DNA of 64,000 nt from JADGQM01 sp964505935 (GCA_964505935.1 CAZDKX010000002.1:1-64000); one strand, 5' to 3'. Positions 27,401 to 35,119 are shown, numbered from the stretch's first letter. Made by a program: numbers and translations. The notes: generated by a model from the letters alone, not told the origin.

Positions 27401-28250
27401 TCCGACCCTGCCGATAGCCGCTCACCAGCTTGCCTCCCACAATGCCGTACCCCAAGTAGACATCCCAGAAAGAATAAACGGGGACAGCGCTGTGGCGTGA
27501 GACCCATTTCGTCGTTTCACCGTACATCAACTGGCGGCCCGTCTCATCGGTTATCAGGCCATTGAGAAACAGGAGCGAGCGTTGCCCCACTTTCTCCAGT
27601 CGCGTTCTCAATTCTAAAATCGGCAAATCATCCCAGAAAGCGACCTTTACCTGAGGAGGCAGGTCGGGTAGAGCCGCCACGAAACTGTCACGATTGTATT
27701 TGTCGGCTGCGACGGAGGTTCGCCCAACGACGATGATTTCCTCGGTGCTGGGGTGAAGCCGGAGGGCCATAATAACCGTTTCGACGATCGAAACGTCTTC
27801 AGCAACACCGGTAATGCCACGTTTTCCCAAGAGCATGGAGGGAGTAAAGTCATTGATCCCGCAAAACACGATGGGGGTATCGGGAAACAGCCGGTCACGC
27901 TCTGAAAGCACGAGATTCAGGGCGGCATTGTCCGATACCATGACGAGGGTCGGGGCTGTCCCTTCCAGCTTTGAGAGAACCAGGTCACGAATCAGGCGGG
28001 TCCGCCCGGGATCAATATAGCGCCGGGCATCGAGAAACTCGGCGCTCAGTTGAACCTCGCAACCACTGCGGGAAAACGTATCGTGAATCCCGTCCATGAT
28101 CGATTCGGTCCAGCTTAGGCCTGCATGGTAGGAGTGGATGACGAAAACCTGACTGTTGACCCGTGGCGAGTCCGCCGGGCTCGGAGCTGCCGCCAGCAGC
28201 GTCAAAAGTCCGATCCCAAGCGCCAGGAGCATGCCATAGCGAACACCCAT
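24492..28250 (-). CDS. Hybrid sensor histidine kinase with periplasmic ABC-binding-like domain, multiple PAS domains and receiver
   Basis: A 1252-residue membrane kinase. A signal/TM segment (1-26) is followed by a PF04392-like periplasmic domain (about 33-335, beginning VFVIHSYHAGLSWTESI) and TM2 near 345-368. Three PAS domains lie at about 375-760 and a coiled coil follows. HisKA is of the MSHELRTPLNAILGYSQLL type (His near 803). The HATPase has TGTGIAEDELERVFQYFEQ. A receiver (about 1040-1165) has Asp near 1097 (IWMDMRMPVMNG), with a helical tail to 1252. It is the first gene of the three-kinase run; AGGAGGGTTC precedes the ATG. Its HisKA subtype differs from the HDFNN type of the two downstream kinases. 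Confidence 0.87.
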   Translation of the reverse strand: MGVRYGMLLALGIGLLTLLAAAPSPADSPRVNSQVFVIHSYHAGLSWTESIMDGIHDTFSRSGCEVQLSAEFLDARRYIDPGRTRLIRDLVLSKLEGTAPTLVMVSDNAALNLVLSERDRLFPDTPIVFCGINDFTPSMLLGKRGITGVAEDVSIVETVIMALRLHPSTEEIIVVGRTSVAADKYNRDSFVAALPDLPPQVKVAFWDDLPILELRTRLEKVGQRSLLFLNGLITDETGRQLMYGETTKWVSRHSAVPVYSFWDVYLGYGIVGGKLVSGYRQGRMAAELALRILKGEKAEDLPVVKGTDANQSMFDYQQLVRFQIGLSELPPGALLVNRPDSFYQKYQPLVWATAALLLGLSGFVVLLMLNILHRRSAAEALRRSEEQYRELVENANSLILRVDSAGNITFFNEFAQRFYGYAEEEILGRNLVGTIMPETESSGRDLRALFSDVVKNTEHYAVSENENMRRNGERIWVAWSNKPVRDASGKLTEILCVGTDITERKRAEEALAKSEENFRTLVENAPDGIYIQTNNRFVYVNATAVNLLGAPSADSLLGTSAFDRIHASFHALIRERVKSLVAERKAVEMIDEVYVRMDGSPIDVEVAAVPFRYHDEDGALIFFRDITRRKRAEAALKTSEERMRLFFERQLIGMAITSPEKKWVQVNDKICQMLGYSGAELLGMTWAELTYPDDLPLDVAQFDRLLAGEIDDYTMEKRFVRKDGVVIFTNLSVGCVRHPDGTMDYVLALLEDISKRKQAEEALLRAHDSLEVKVQERTAELAVAKERAEAASRAKSVFLANMSHELRTPLNAILGYSQLLQRSSALPPQQREYLHIINRSGEHLVALINDVLEISRIEAQRITLEPRNCDLHLLLKDLELMFRVRTDAKGLWFELTGINDLPRYVMVDENKLRQVLVNLLGNAVKYTLAGGIFMHLAVREQTPTGMCLVIEVKDTGTGIAEDELERVFQYFEQAASGRQSESGTGLGLAISREYARMMGGDISVTSRVGEGSTFRLELAIQEGTQPELIEKRQKGMVIGLEPGQATPRILVAEDQQESRRLMVTLFEDVGFEVREAADGQEAIRVFEEFQPHLIWMDMRMPVMNGLEATRRLKATEAGKSLVVIALTAQALEEEREPILAAGCDDFVRKPFREEELFELMAKHLGVKYLYERDQTEEERSRPEPEVTAAQLAVLPGELRRELHDALLRLDMVRTMEVIERISERDALLGTALRAVTENLDYHGLLRLLEQED

Positions 28251-28893
28251 GAACCCTCCTCACCTCCTCCTTGGAAAAGTTGCGAGTTGTGAGTGGCGAG
28301 TGGCCGGTTGCAGTTGCCTGTCAACCGCGGTCCTTTTCATGTGTTTCCGGGTGTCCCAAGGGGACATGAGCAACTGCTTTGCTGAAAACTGCCCCGAGAA
28401 ATCTCCCTGAGCTCCTGTGGGGGCCGGCTTGCGAAAATCTCGCCTGCCAGAACCGCTGGCTCAATAAAGGCTCTGCTCCGGACCCGTCTCTGCTGCAACC
28501 GCCCCAAAACAACCTGCACCCAGTGCAAAGCTGTACCCAGTGGGAATATGAAGAACATGACGGAAGTTCTTGCTGCCCCTGTTGCTCTTCCTGATCAAAA
28601 AAATACTTCGGAAAGAGCCGCAAAATGAGTCGTGAGATCTTAACACGATGCTCTGAAGAATTCTTGGAGTTTTGCGGTCTTGGTGCTAATTTATGCATAT
28701 CCTCTTCAACAGGGCCGGCAGCTTTCGCACCGCATGCGCCCCGTTGGCCGGCTTGGACTGCGATTCTGCCAGGTCTGCCGAACAGCTGCCAAATAGTTGG
28801 TGTTGAAGCGGATGAAGAATTAAAATTTTGATCAGTACAGCTGGAAAAAAATCTTATGCTTGACGAGTCCCATAGAAAGAGGAGTCGGTGAAG
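28251..28893. other. Gene-free divergent region with repeats
   Basis: About 640 bp between the kinase run and the flavin reductase-like gene. The left end holds GAGTGGCGAGTGG repeats (28281-28312) and a CTTTTCATGTGT element (28331-28375) that recurs at 56183-56223. The rest has scattered short inverted repeats but no supported gene. Confidence 0.65.
28281..28375. repeat. GAGTGG tract plus CTTTTCATGTGTTTCCGGGTG element, copy 1
   Basis: The block GTCCTTTTCATGTGTTTCCG...ACATGAGCAACT (28330-28375) matches 56182-56222 with a few substitutions and a short gap. In both places it follows a GAGT-rich stretch. The two copies therefore share a composite structure about 90 bp long. Confidence 0.7.
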
Positions 28894-29475
28894 ATGAAAA
28901 AAGTCCAACTGGGTCCAAAGACCCTGCTCTACCCCATGCCCGCTTTCCTTGTCGGGGCAAATGTTGACGGAAAACCCAATTTCATGACGGCTGCCTGGAG
29001 CGGCATCGCCTGCAGCACCCCGCCGATGCTCACGGTGGCCCTTCAGCACCATCGTTACACGCTGAAAGGCATGAAGGAAACCGGCGTCTTCTCCATCAAC
29101 GTTCCCTCCGTCGACCTCATCAAGGAAACGGACTACTGTGGCCTCTTTTCGGGCGAGAAAGAAGATAAAGTGGCCACCTGCAGTTTCAAGGTGTTCTACG
29201 GTGTGCTGAAAACCGCCCCGATGATCGAACAATGCCCGGTCAACCTCGAGTGTAAAGCGATGCACACGCTGTATCTCGGCAGCCATGCCCTGCTCGTCGC
29301 CCTGATCAAGGAGGTCTATGTTTCCGAGGCGTGCTTGACCAACGGAGAGCCTGATATTGACAAGGTCCACCCCTTGATCTACGCGACGGGGACCGATAAA
29401 GCGTATTACGAGTTCGGCGGGAGACTCGCCGAAGCCTTCAGCGTGGGCAAAGAGTTGAAGAAAGCAGCGGGCTGA
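28894..29475 (+). CDS. Flavin reductase-like, FMN-binding split-barrel protein
   Basis: This 193-residue protein has the flavin reductase-like fold signature PAFLVGANVDGKPNFMTAAW near the start and ETGVFSINVPS in the middle. Such proteins bind FMN and act as flavin reductases or flavoredoxins; flavoredoxin is an electron carrier in sulfate reducers. GGAG at 28881 is 9 nt from the ATG at 28894, which I prefer over the GTG at 28888. It stands alone on the plus strand, a little over 1 kb from the HcpR-like gene. The partner protein is unknown. Confidence 0.85.
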   Translation: MKKVQLGPKTLLYPMPAFLVGANVDGKPNFMTAAWSGIACSTPPMLTVALQHHRYTLKGMKETGVFSINVPSVDLIKETDYCGLFSGEKEDKVATCSFKVFYGVLKTAPMIEQCPVNLECKAMHTLYLGSHALLVALIKEVYVSEACLTNGEPDIDKVHPLIYATGTDKAYYEFGGRLAEAFSVGKELKKAAG

Positions 29476-29550
29476 AGCGAGTGGTGGCGGCACTTACGAT
29501 AGGTGCCGGCTGCCGTCTCGGTGACCGGAGCAGGCCCTCGAGCGAACGCG

Positions 29551-30033
29551 CTATTCCGCCATTTCGTTGATCTCGCCGGCGAGGGATTCGTGCTGGCTCT
29601 TTTCCAGAAGTTGTCTGCTGGTGGTTCTCTCGAAGCTGATGATCCGGTTGTCGTCAAACTCTTCCGCAATGCCGACGGTAACAAAATAGATGAACGGGAG
29701 GATCGCCAGAATACCGACGATGGTTCTGATCACCAGGCCGGCCCCGGTGAAACGCGCTACCACAAAAATCACTCCTATGCCCAGGATCATCGAAATCACC
29801 ACCCGCAGGTAAAGCTGCCATGAGCGGTTGGGCTGGTGAACCGAGCACCTGCCTTTTGCCATCGCCTCCAGTTGTGGCACCAGCGTCCCGTCAAGGAGGT
29901 GCGCCTTCAAGAACTGGGCGTATGCCTTTCTGGCAAGGGTGAGCTCGCTCTTGTGGCGAGTCCAGTGAACAAAGACGGCCATTCCGGCAATCAATGCTGC
30001 CAGAAAAACAACGAATGCTGCTTCGTATTCCAC
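29551..30033 (-). CDS. Small membrane protein of unknown function
   Basis: About 160 residues with three hydrophobic helices: AAFVVFLAALIAGMAVFVHW near the start, then VVISMILGIGVIFVVARF and IRTIVGILAILPFIYFVTVG. A cytoplasmic-like linker of about 50 residues separates the first from the second. I recognise no family. I chose the GTG at 30033 because a GGGGAG site lies 7 nt upstream; upstream in-frame codons lack one. It follows the HcpR-like gene on the same strand by about 200 bp and could be co-transcribed, but nothing in its sequence ties it to nitrosative stress. Confidence 0.6.
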   Translation of the reverse strand: MEYEAAFVVFLAALIAGMAVFVHWTRHKSELTLARKAYAQFLKAHLLDGTLVPQLEAMAKGRCSVHQPNRSWQLYLRVVISMILGIGVIFVVARFTGAGLVIRTIVGILAILPFIYFVTVGIAEEFDDNRIISFERTTSRQLLEKSQHESLAGEINEMAE

Positions 30034-30234
30034 TCTGCTACTCCCCGGCAAAACCATGCCTGCGCCTGCAGCACCCTCTCCAGGCACCAGGAACACAAAA
30101 ACGCCTACTTCGGTGGCGCCCCGGCGGCGAGGGGAAGTTGACCTTCACTCTCAGCAGGCCCTTTTCTCGCGCGGCATGATAATCTTCCCGGAAATCATCT
30201 GTCATCAAAAAAAAGCACGAAGCATCATCGCCTT

Positions 30235-30921
30235 TCAGGGGAGCAGCTTTTCGCCGGCGGCGAGGTTTTCGAGTCCCTGACGGTCCAGCAGCGAAATTTT
30301 GCGGCCTTCCACCTGGATGAGCTGCTGTTGATTCATGCGCGAGAGGATGCGAGAGAGGGTCTCGGGAATGGTTCCGAGAAGACTGGCCAATTGGGCTTTC
30401 GTGATGTCCAGTTGAAAGGTCTCCGCATCCCGGCGACGGCTGCTCAGGTAAAGGAGATAGGCGGCAAGTCGCCCGGGAACCTCCTTCAGGGAAAGGTCTT
30501 CGATCAAGTGAGTGAAGCGACGCAACCGCTGGGAGAGAAGGGCCAGCATGTTCAGGGCGAGGGAAGTTTCGGTCTTCAGCAGGTCGAAGAACGCGTCTTT
30601 GGGAAAGAACAATACCCGGCCGGCCTCCAGAGCTTCGGCGTGGGCCGGATAATTGCCGCCGGCAAACAGGGGGACTTCGCCAAAGAGCTCTCCTCCGGAG
30701 AAGATGTGGAGGATCTGTTCCTTGCCTTCCAGAGAAAGCTTGTAGACTTTGACCTTTCCTGAGATAATCACGAACAAGCCGATGGCCCTGCTGCCCTCGG
30801 CGAACAGCGTCTGCCCCTTCCGGACCTTCTTTTCGACAGCGATTCCAGCCAGCTTTTCCAGTTGTTCCCGGGGTAAGCCCTTGAAGAGAGGAGTTACGGC
30901 AATATGCTCGGCCAGTTCCAT
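30235..30921 (-). CDS. hcpR: Crp/Fnr-family transcriptional regulator, HcpR-like
   Basis: A 228-residue regulator with an N-terminal cyclic-nucleotide-binding-type beta barrel (LFVIISGKVKVYKLSLEGKE, GELFGEVPLFAGG), a dimer helix, and a winged-helix domain (KAQLASLLGTIPETLSRIL). The recognition helix carries E-x-x-S-R as in FNR. The protein has no cysteine at all, so an FNR-type Fe-S sensor is excluded; heme sensing, reported for some HcpR proteins, is possible. The ATG at 30921 has GAAGGA upstream; the longer frame lacks family sequence. It is divergent from hcp, which has a TTGAC-N4-GTCAA palindrome upstream. HcpR regulators control hcp in Desulfovibrio-type bacteria. Confidence 0.82.
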   Translation of the reverse strand: MELAEHIAVTPLFKGLPREQLEKLAGIAVEKKVRKGQTLFAEGSRAIGLFVIISGKVKVYKLSLEGKEQILHIFSGGELFGEVPLFAGGNYPAHAEALEAGRVLFFPKDAFFDLLKTETSLALNMLALLSQRLRRFTHLIEDLSLKEVPGRLAAYLLYLSSRRRDAETFQLDITKAQLASLLGTIPETLSRILSRMNQQQLIQVEGRKISLLDRQGLENLAAGEKLLP

Positions 30922-31037
30922 GAATTCGTCCTTCTTCGAGCAGCGGCAAGCGGTGCTTCTACCTCGCCACGATATTCTAAGGATCACCTCTTCAGGATAC
31001 TCAATCACCAGTAAGAAATTCAAAGGATTTATGCTTC

Positions 31038-31051
31038 TTGACTTAGGTCAA
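31038..31051 (+). promoter_or_regulatory. FNR/HcpR-type operator upstream of hcp
   Basis: Perfect palindrome TTGAC-TTAG-GTCAA. Its centre (31044.5) lies about 40 bp before the start expected from a TTAAAA -10 box at 31073-31078. This is the class II activator position of FNR-type proteins. It is about 105 bp upstream of the hcp ATG and about 117 bp upstream of the divergent regulator gene. Confidence 0.75.
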
Positions 31052-31155
31052 AGACGGCGGTGGCAAGACTGATTAAAAGAGTACCGTCACATTGAGATGG
31101 GAGCTTCACGCCGCTTGCGGCAACGAACCATTTTAACTCGAAAGGAGAGACGGTC

Positions 31156-32784
31156 ATGTTTTGTTACCAGTGCGAACAGACGGCTAAGGGTGAAGGGTGT
31201 ACGAAAGCGGGAGTATGCGGCAAATCGCATGAGGTGGCGGCAATCCAGGACCTCTTGATTTATGCTATCGAGGGGCTTTCCCTGGTGGCGGTCGAGGGCC
31301 GCAGAGTGGGAGTAACGGACCGGGATGTAAACGTTTTTACGGTCCAGGCGACGTTTTCCACGCTGACCAATGTGAACTTCGACCCCGAACGCTTGGTTAC
31401 GCTGCTCAAGCGTGCCGTGGAACTGAGGGAGTCACTCAAAGCCAAGGTGAAGGCAGCCGGCGGCAACGTGGCTTTTTCTGAAGAAGCAGCCGGCTTCAAG
31501 CCCGAGACCACGGTGGCGGGGCTGGTGGCTCAGGGGGAGAAAGTGGGACTGAAGGCCGATCCCTCCATTGACCCCGACATCCTCTCCCTCCAGCATACCC
31601 TGCTCTTTGGCCTCAAGGGCCTCTCGGCCTACGCCGACCACGCTCATATCCTCGGCCAGGAAGACGACGCCGTCTTTGCTTTCGTCCACGAAGCTCTGGC
31701 AGCGATGTTCAACAAGGAGCTCGCGTTGGGCGACTGGTTGGGGTTGGTCCTCAAATGCGGGGAAATCAACCTCCGCACCATGGAACTGCTCGATGCGGCC
31801 AACACCGGTGCCTACGGCCATCCCGCACCGACCAGGGTGCCCCTGGGGGCGAAGCAAGGCAAGGCGATCCTGGTCAGCGGGCACGATCTCAAAGACCTTG
31901 AAGAGCTCCTCAAACAAACCGAGGGCAAGGGCATCAACATCTACACCCATGGCGAAATGCTGCCCACCCACGGCTATCCGGGCCTGAAGAAGTACGCTCA
32001 CTTCTACGGACACTACGGCACCGCCTGGCAAAATCAGCAAAAGGAATTCTCCCAGTTCCCCGGCGCCATTCTCATGACCACCAATTGCATCCAGAGGCCC
32101 CAGGCAGTCTACGCCGGCAACATCTTCACCTGCGGTCTGGTCGGGTGGCCCGACGTGCCTCATATCGCCAACCGGGACTTCACTCCGGTCATCCAGAAGG
32201 CCCTGGCTTTGCCGGGTTTTCCCGAAGACACCAACGGCAAAGCGGTGATGGTCGGCTTCGGGAGAAATACCGTCCTCGGGGTTGCCGACAAGGTGATCGA
32301 CGCGGTCAAGAACAAGGCGATTCGCCATTTCTTCCTGGTGGCCGGCTGCGACGGCGCCAAACCGGGTCGGAACTACTACACGGAATTTGTGGAAAAGGTG
32401 CCGGACGACTGCGTCGTGCTCACGCTGGCCTGCGGCAAGTTCCGCTTTTTTGACAAGGACCTCGGCACCATCGGCGGCCTCCCGCGGCTCATGGACATGG
32501 GCCAGTGCAACGATGCCTACTCGGCCATTCAGGTCGCAGTAGCCCTGGCCAAGGCCTTCGGCGTGGGCGTGAACGACCTGCCGCTCTCCCTCATTCTGTC
32601 TTGGTATGAACAAAAAGCGGTGGCAATTCTCCTTACCCTGCTGGCCCTCGGCATCAAGAACATTCGACTTGGCCCCTCGCTTCCGGCCTTTACCACGCCG
32701 AATGTGCTCGACGTCCTGGTCAAGAACTACAACATCAAACCGATCAGCACGCCGGATGCGGATCTGAAGGAGATCCTCGGCTAA
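31156..32784 (+). CDS. hcp: Hydroxylamine reductase / hybrid cluster protein
   Basis: A 542-residue Hcp, which reduces NO and hydroxylamine using a hybrid [4Fe-2S-2O] cluster plus a cubane. The N-terminal cubane motif is C3-x2-C6-x8-C15-x5-C21, the spacing of the strict-anaerobe class. Hybrid-cluster ligands appear in MLPTHGYPGL, NIFTCGLVGWPDVPHI, AGCDGAKPGRNYYTEF and LTLACGKFRFF. The ATG has AAAGGAGA upstream. The upstream palindrome and adjacent regulator indicate nitrosative-stress control. Downstream genes on the same strand encode an HD protein and a ferredoxin-like protein, probable functional partners. Confidence 0.96.
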   Translation: MFCYQCEQTAKGEGCTKAGVCGKSHEVAAIQDLLIYAIEGLSLVAVEGRRVGVTDRDVNVFTVQATFSTLTNVNFDPERLVTLLKRAVELRESLKAKVKAAGGNVAFSEEAAGFKPETTVAGLVAQGEKVGLKADPSIDPDILSLQHTLLFGLKGLSAYADHAHILGQEDDAVFAFVHEALAAMFNKELALGDWLGLVLKCGEINLRTMELLDAANTGAYGHPAPTRVPLGAKQGKAILVSGHDLKDLEELLKQTEGKGINIYTHGEMLPTHGYPGLKKYAHFYGHYGTAWQNQQKEFSQFPGAILMTTNCIQRPQAVYAGNIFTCGLVGWPDVPHIANRDFTPVIQKALALPGFPEDTNGKAVMVGFGRNTVLGVADKVIDAVKNKAIRHFFLVAGCDGAKPGRNYYTEFVEKVPDDCVVLTLACGKFRFFDKDLGTIGGLPRLMDMGQCNDAYSAIQVAVALAKAFGVGVNDLPLSLILSWYEQKAVAILLTLLALGIKNIRLGPSLPAFTTPNVLDVLVKNYNIKPISTPDADLKEILG

Positions 32785-32803
32785 CCGCAGGATTGAGGCC
32801 ACG

Positions 32804-32829
32804 GGTTCCCAAGCTGGAGCTTGGGAACC
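32804..32829. repeat. GGTTCCCAAGCT palindrome, copy 1
   Basis: Perfect 12-bp arms around GG, 20 bp after hcp. A related palindrome is at 35260-35291 and a half-like copy at 45141-45162. It could act as a 3' stabilising hairpin for hcp mRNA. Confidence 0.75.
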
Positions 32830-33000
32830 AGCGTTCTGAGGGTCCAGTGGGCTGAGGGGGTGGCGGGCTGCTGTGTCTACGGCCCGCTATTCCGGCTGAC
32901 TCCTGGACCAGTGAATTGCTGAACAGCACAGCGGCGGGGCAGCCGCCAACGGACAGCGCCTTTCTCTCCTTTTGGGAGGAAAGCGGGGGAGTAAACAGGG

Positions 33001-33741
33001 ATGAAATGCCCAGGACAAGACCGTCGTTATTGGGAAGCAGGGGCCATCTTTGAAGTCGACTGCCCGCAGTGCGGCCGGCCGGTTGAATTCTTCAAGGATG
33101 AAACGAAAAGGAAGTGCCGGCATTGTGGTCATTTGTTTGTCAATCCCCAGATGGACTTTGGCTGTGCCTCATACTGCAAGTATGCCGCTCAGTGCCTGGG
33201 GGACCTGCCGCCGGAACTGATCGCCCAACGGGATGACCTCCTCAAGGATCGCGTGGCCCTCGAAATGAAGCGCACCTTCGGGCGTGACTTCAAGCGCATC
33301 GCCCATGCCACCAAGGTGGCGCGGTACGCTGAAAGCCTTGTCAAGGCGGAACGGGGAGACCCGGCGGTCGTCCTGGCCGCCGCCTATCTGCATGACATCG
33401 GCATCCAGGAAGCCGAACGCAAGTACAACAGCACGGCCGCCCGCTACCAGGAGCAGGAAGGCCCGCCCATCGCCCGGGAGATCCTGACCAGGCTCGGCGC
33501 GCGCGCCGAGCTCATCGACGAGGTTTGTGACCTGGTGGGCCATCACCATCATCCGCGCGAGTCTGAAACCGTCAACTTCAAGTGTCTCTATGATGCGGAC
33601 CTTATTGTGAACCTGGAAGAACGCCGGAAGGAGCAACCCATTGCCCCCGAGAGACTGGAACAGCTGATCGCGGGCAGTTTTTTCACCGATAGCGGCAGGA
33701 AGCTGGCCGGCGAGGTTTTGCGGCAAAACAGCACGCCGTAG
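33001..33741 (+). CDS. Zinc-ribbon HD-domain phosphohydrolase-like protein
   Basis: A 246-residue protein. The N-terminus has a zinc-ribbon-like C21-x2-C24...C39-x2-C42 and a second cysteine group (C55, C59, C65). The rest is an HD domain with H102, the H131-D132 pair (YLHDIGI) and GHHHHP, suggesting a metal-dependent phosphohydrolase. Substrate is unknown; a nucleotide or cyclic nucleotide is plausible. It lies between hcp and a two-cluster ferredoxin-like gene on the same strand, 7 bp before the latter, so a redox- or NO-responsive role is inferred. The ribosome-binding site is not strong (GGGGGA upstream). Confidence 0.82.
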   Translation: MKCPGQDRRYWEAGAIFEVDCPQCGRPVEFFKDETKRKCRHCGHLFVNPQMDFGCASYCKYAAQCLGDLPPELIAQRDDLLKDRVALEMKRTFGRDFKRIAHATKVARYAESLVKAERGDPAVVLAAAYLHDIGIQEAERKYNSTAARYQEQEGPPIAREILTRLGARAELIDEVCDLVGHHHHPRESETVNFKCLYDADLIVNLEERRKEQPIAPERLEQLIAGSFFTDSGRKLAGEVLRQNSTP

Positions 33742-33754
33742 GGAGAAAATGAGA

Positions 33755-34504
33755 ATGAAAGCCGTTCGGAAAATCATCGAAATTGACGAGGAGCGCTGCG
33801 ACGGTTGCGGGCAGTGTGTGATTGCCTGCGCGGAGGGCGCCATTGAGATCATTGAAGGCAAGGCCAAACTGGTCAAAGACTCTTATTGCGACGGCCTCGG
33901 GGCATGCCTGGGAGAATGCCCCCAGGGGGCCCTCACCATCCGCGAACGCGAGGCCGACGAATTCGACCCGGAAGCGGTCGAACATTATCTCCAGGAAAAA
34001 GAAAAGGCCGGCAAACCCGTCGAGCCGGCAGTTCCCTTTCAATGCCCCTCGGCTCAGCTCCGGATGCTCAAACCAGCCGGTGATGCCCCCGGTCAACGCG
34101 CTGCCCAGGCAACCAACTCCTCCGCCCTCTCTCACTGGCCCGTGCAAATCCGCCTGGTGCCGCCCAACGCCCCGTTTCTGAAGGGCGCCCATCTCCTTGT
34201 GGCCGCCGACTGCACACCCGTGGCCTGTGCCGACTTCCATCATGATTTTTTGCAGGGAAAGGTCCTGCTGCTGGGTTGTCCCAAGTTTGATGACGTGCCG
34301 CACTATTTGAAGAAATTCGCCGAGATCTTCAAAACCGCCGGGATCAAAAGGGTTACCGTGCTTCAGATGGAGGTACCCTGCTGCTCCGCGTTGCCGGCAA
34401 TCGTGAGAAAGGCCATGGCGGAGGCAGGCAAAGAGATCCCCCTGGAAGAGATCATCATCGGTGTGCAAGGAAATATTTTGAAGCGCGGGGACCTTATCGG
34501 GTAA
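33755..34504 (+). CDS. Two-[4Fe-4S] ferredoxin-like protein with C-terminal domain, Hcp partner candidate
   Basis: A 249-residue protein. Two ferredoxin motifs (CDGCGQCVIAC and CDGLGACLGECP) occupy residues 15-60. A linker follows, then a domain of about 130 residues with further cysteines (ADCTPVACAD, LLGCPKFDD, VPCCSALP) that may bind another metal centre. In sulfate reducers a ferredoxin gene (frdX) belongs to the HcpR regulon and is thought to feed electrons to Hcp; this protein fits that role. The GGGAG at 33741 is 9 nt from the ATG at 33755, better than the ATG at 33749. Confidence 0.82.
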   Translation: MKAVRKIIEIDEERCDGCGQCVIACAEGAIEIIEGKAKLVKDSYCDGLGACLGECPQGALTIREREADEFDPEAVEHYLQEKEKAGKPVEPAVPFQCPSAQLRMLKPAGDAPGQRAAQATNSSALSHWPVQIRLVPPNAPFLKGAHLLVAADCTPVACADFHHDFLQGKVLLLGCPKFDDVPHYLKKFAEIFKTAGIKRVTVLQMEVPCCSALPAIVRKAMAEAGKEIPLEEIIIGVQGNILKRGDLIG

Positions 34505-34576
34505 CATGCTGCGGTGACGAATCAAGGAGAATGTCTTTCAGCAACTTTTACCGTCATCAGAGAAGGAGAGCAAGCC

Positions 34577-35119
34577 ATGAGAAGAGTGTCGGGAATTGGT
34601 CTTTGGGTATTCCTCCTGGTCGGGCTGGCTTTACCGAGCGGATGCGCCAGGAGCGGGGAGCGGGCGGCACCGGCTACCAAGGCGATTGCGGTCCTCACGC
34701 CCACTCAGGGAAACAAGGTGCAGGGCGTGGTCTCCTTCAGCAAGGAGCGTGATGGGGTGCGGATTGAAGCCGCCATTCAGGGGCTCAAGCCCGGTCTGCA
34801 CGGCTTTCATATTCACGAGTACGGCGATTGCAGTTCGCCTGATGCCAATTCTGCCGGCGGCCATTTCAATCCCGGAAATATGCCCCACGGCGGGCCAACG
34901 GCCGAGAAGCACCATGCTGGAGATCTGGGCAACCTCCAGGCCGACGCTTCGGGGAATACCAAACTCACGCTGGTTGTTGCAGGGCTCTCTTTCGAAGGCT
35001 CGAGCTCGATTCTCGGGCGGGCGGTGGTCGTGCATGCCAATCCGGACGATTTCACCACCCAACCCACGGGCGGGGCGGGGGCCCGCGTTGCCTGCGGCGT
35101 GATCGGCATCGCCAAGTAG
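34577..35119 (+). CDS. sodC: Superoxide dismutase [Cu-Zn], lipoprotein form
   Basis: A 180-residue SodC. The signal peptide ends in lipobox LPSGC (Cys23), so the protein is probably membrane-tethered on the periplasmic side. Copper and zinc ligands are present in HGFHIHEYGDC, GGHFNP, MPHGG, HHAGDLGN and VVHANPDDF. The second disulfide Cys is in ARVACGVI. It dismutates superoxide. An AAGGAG site is 8 nt before the ATG, and the longer upstream frame lacks a signal peptide. It lies about 70 bp after the ferredoxin-like gene on the same strand, extending the cluster towards oxidative defence. Confidence 0.95.
   Translation: MRRVSGIGLWVFLLVGLALPSGCARSGERAAPATKAIAVLTPTQGNKVQGVVSFSKERDGVRIEAAIQGLKPGLHGFHIHEYGDCSSPDANSAGGHFNPGNMPHGGPTAEKHHAGDLGNLQADASGNTKLTLVVAGLSFEGSSSILGRAVVVHANPDDFTTQPTGGAGARVACGVIGIAK

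Noticed and set aside
28321..29493. 390-codon frame antisense to the flavin reductase-like gene
   Set aside because: It extends through repeat sequence at its end and has no recognisable domain; the plus-strand gene has a proper start and family motifs.
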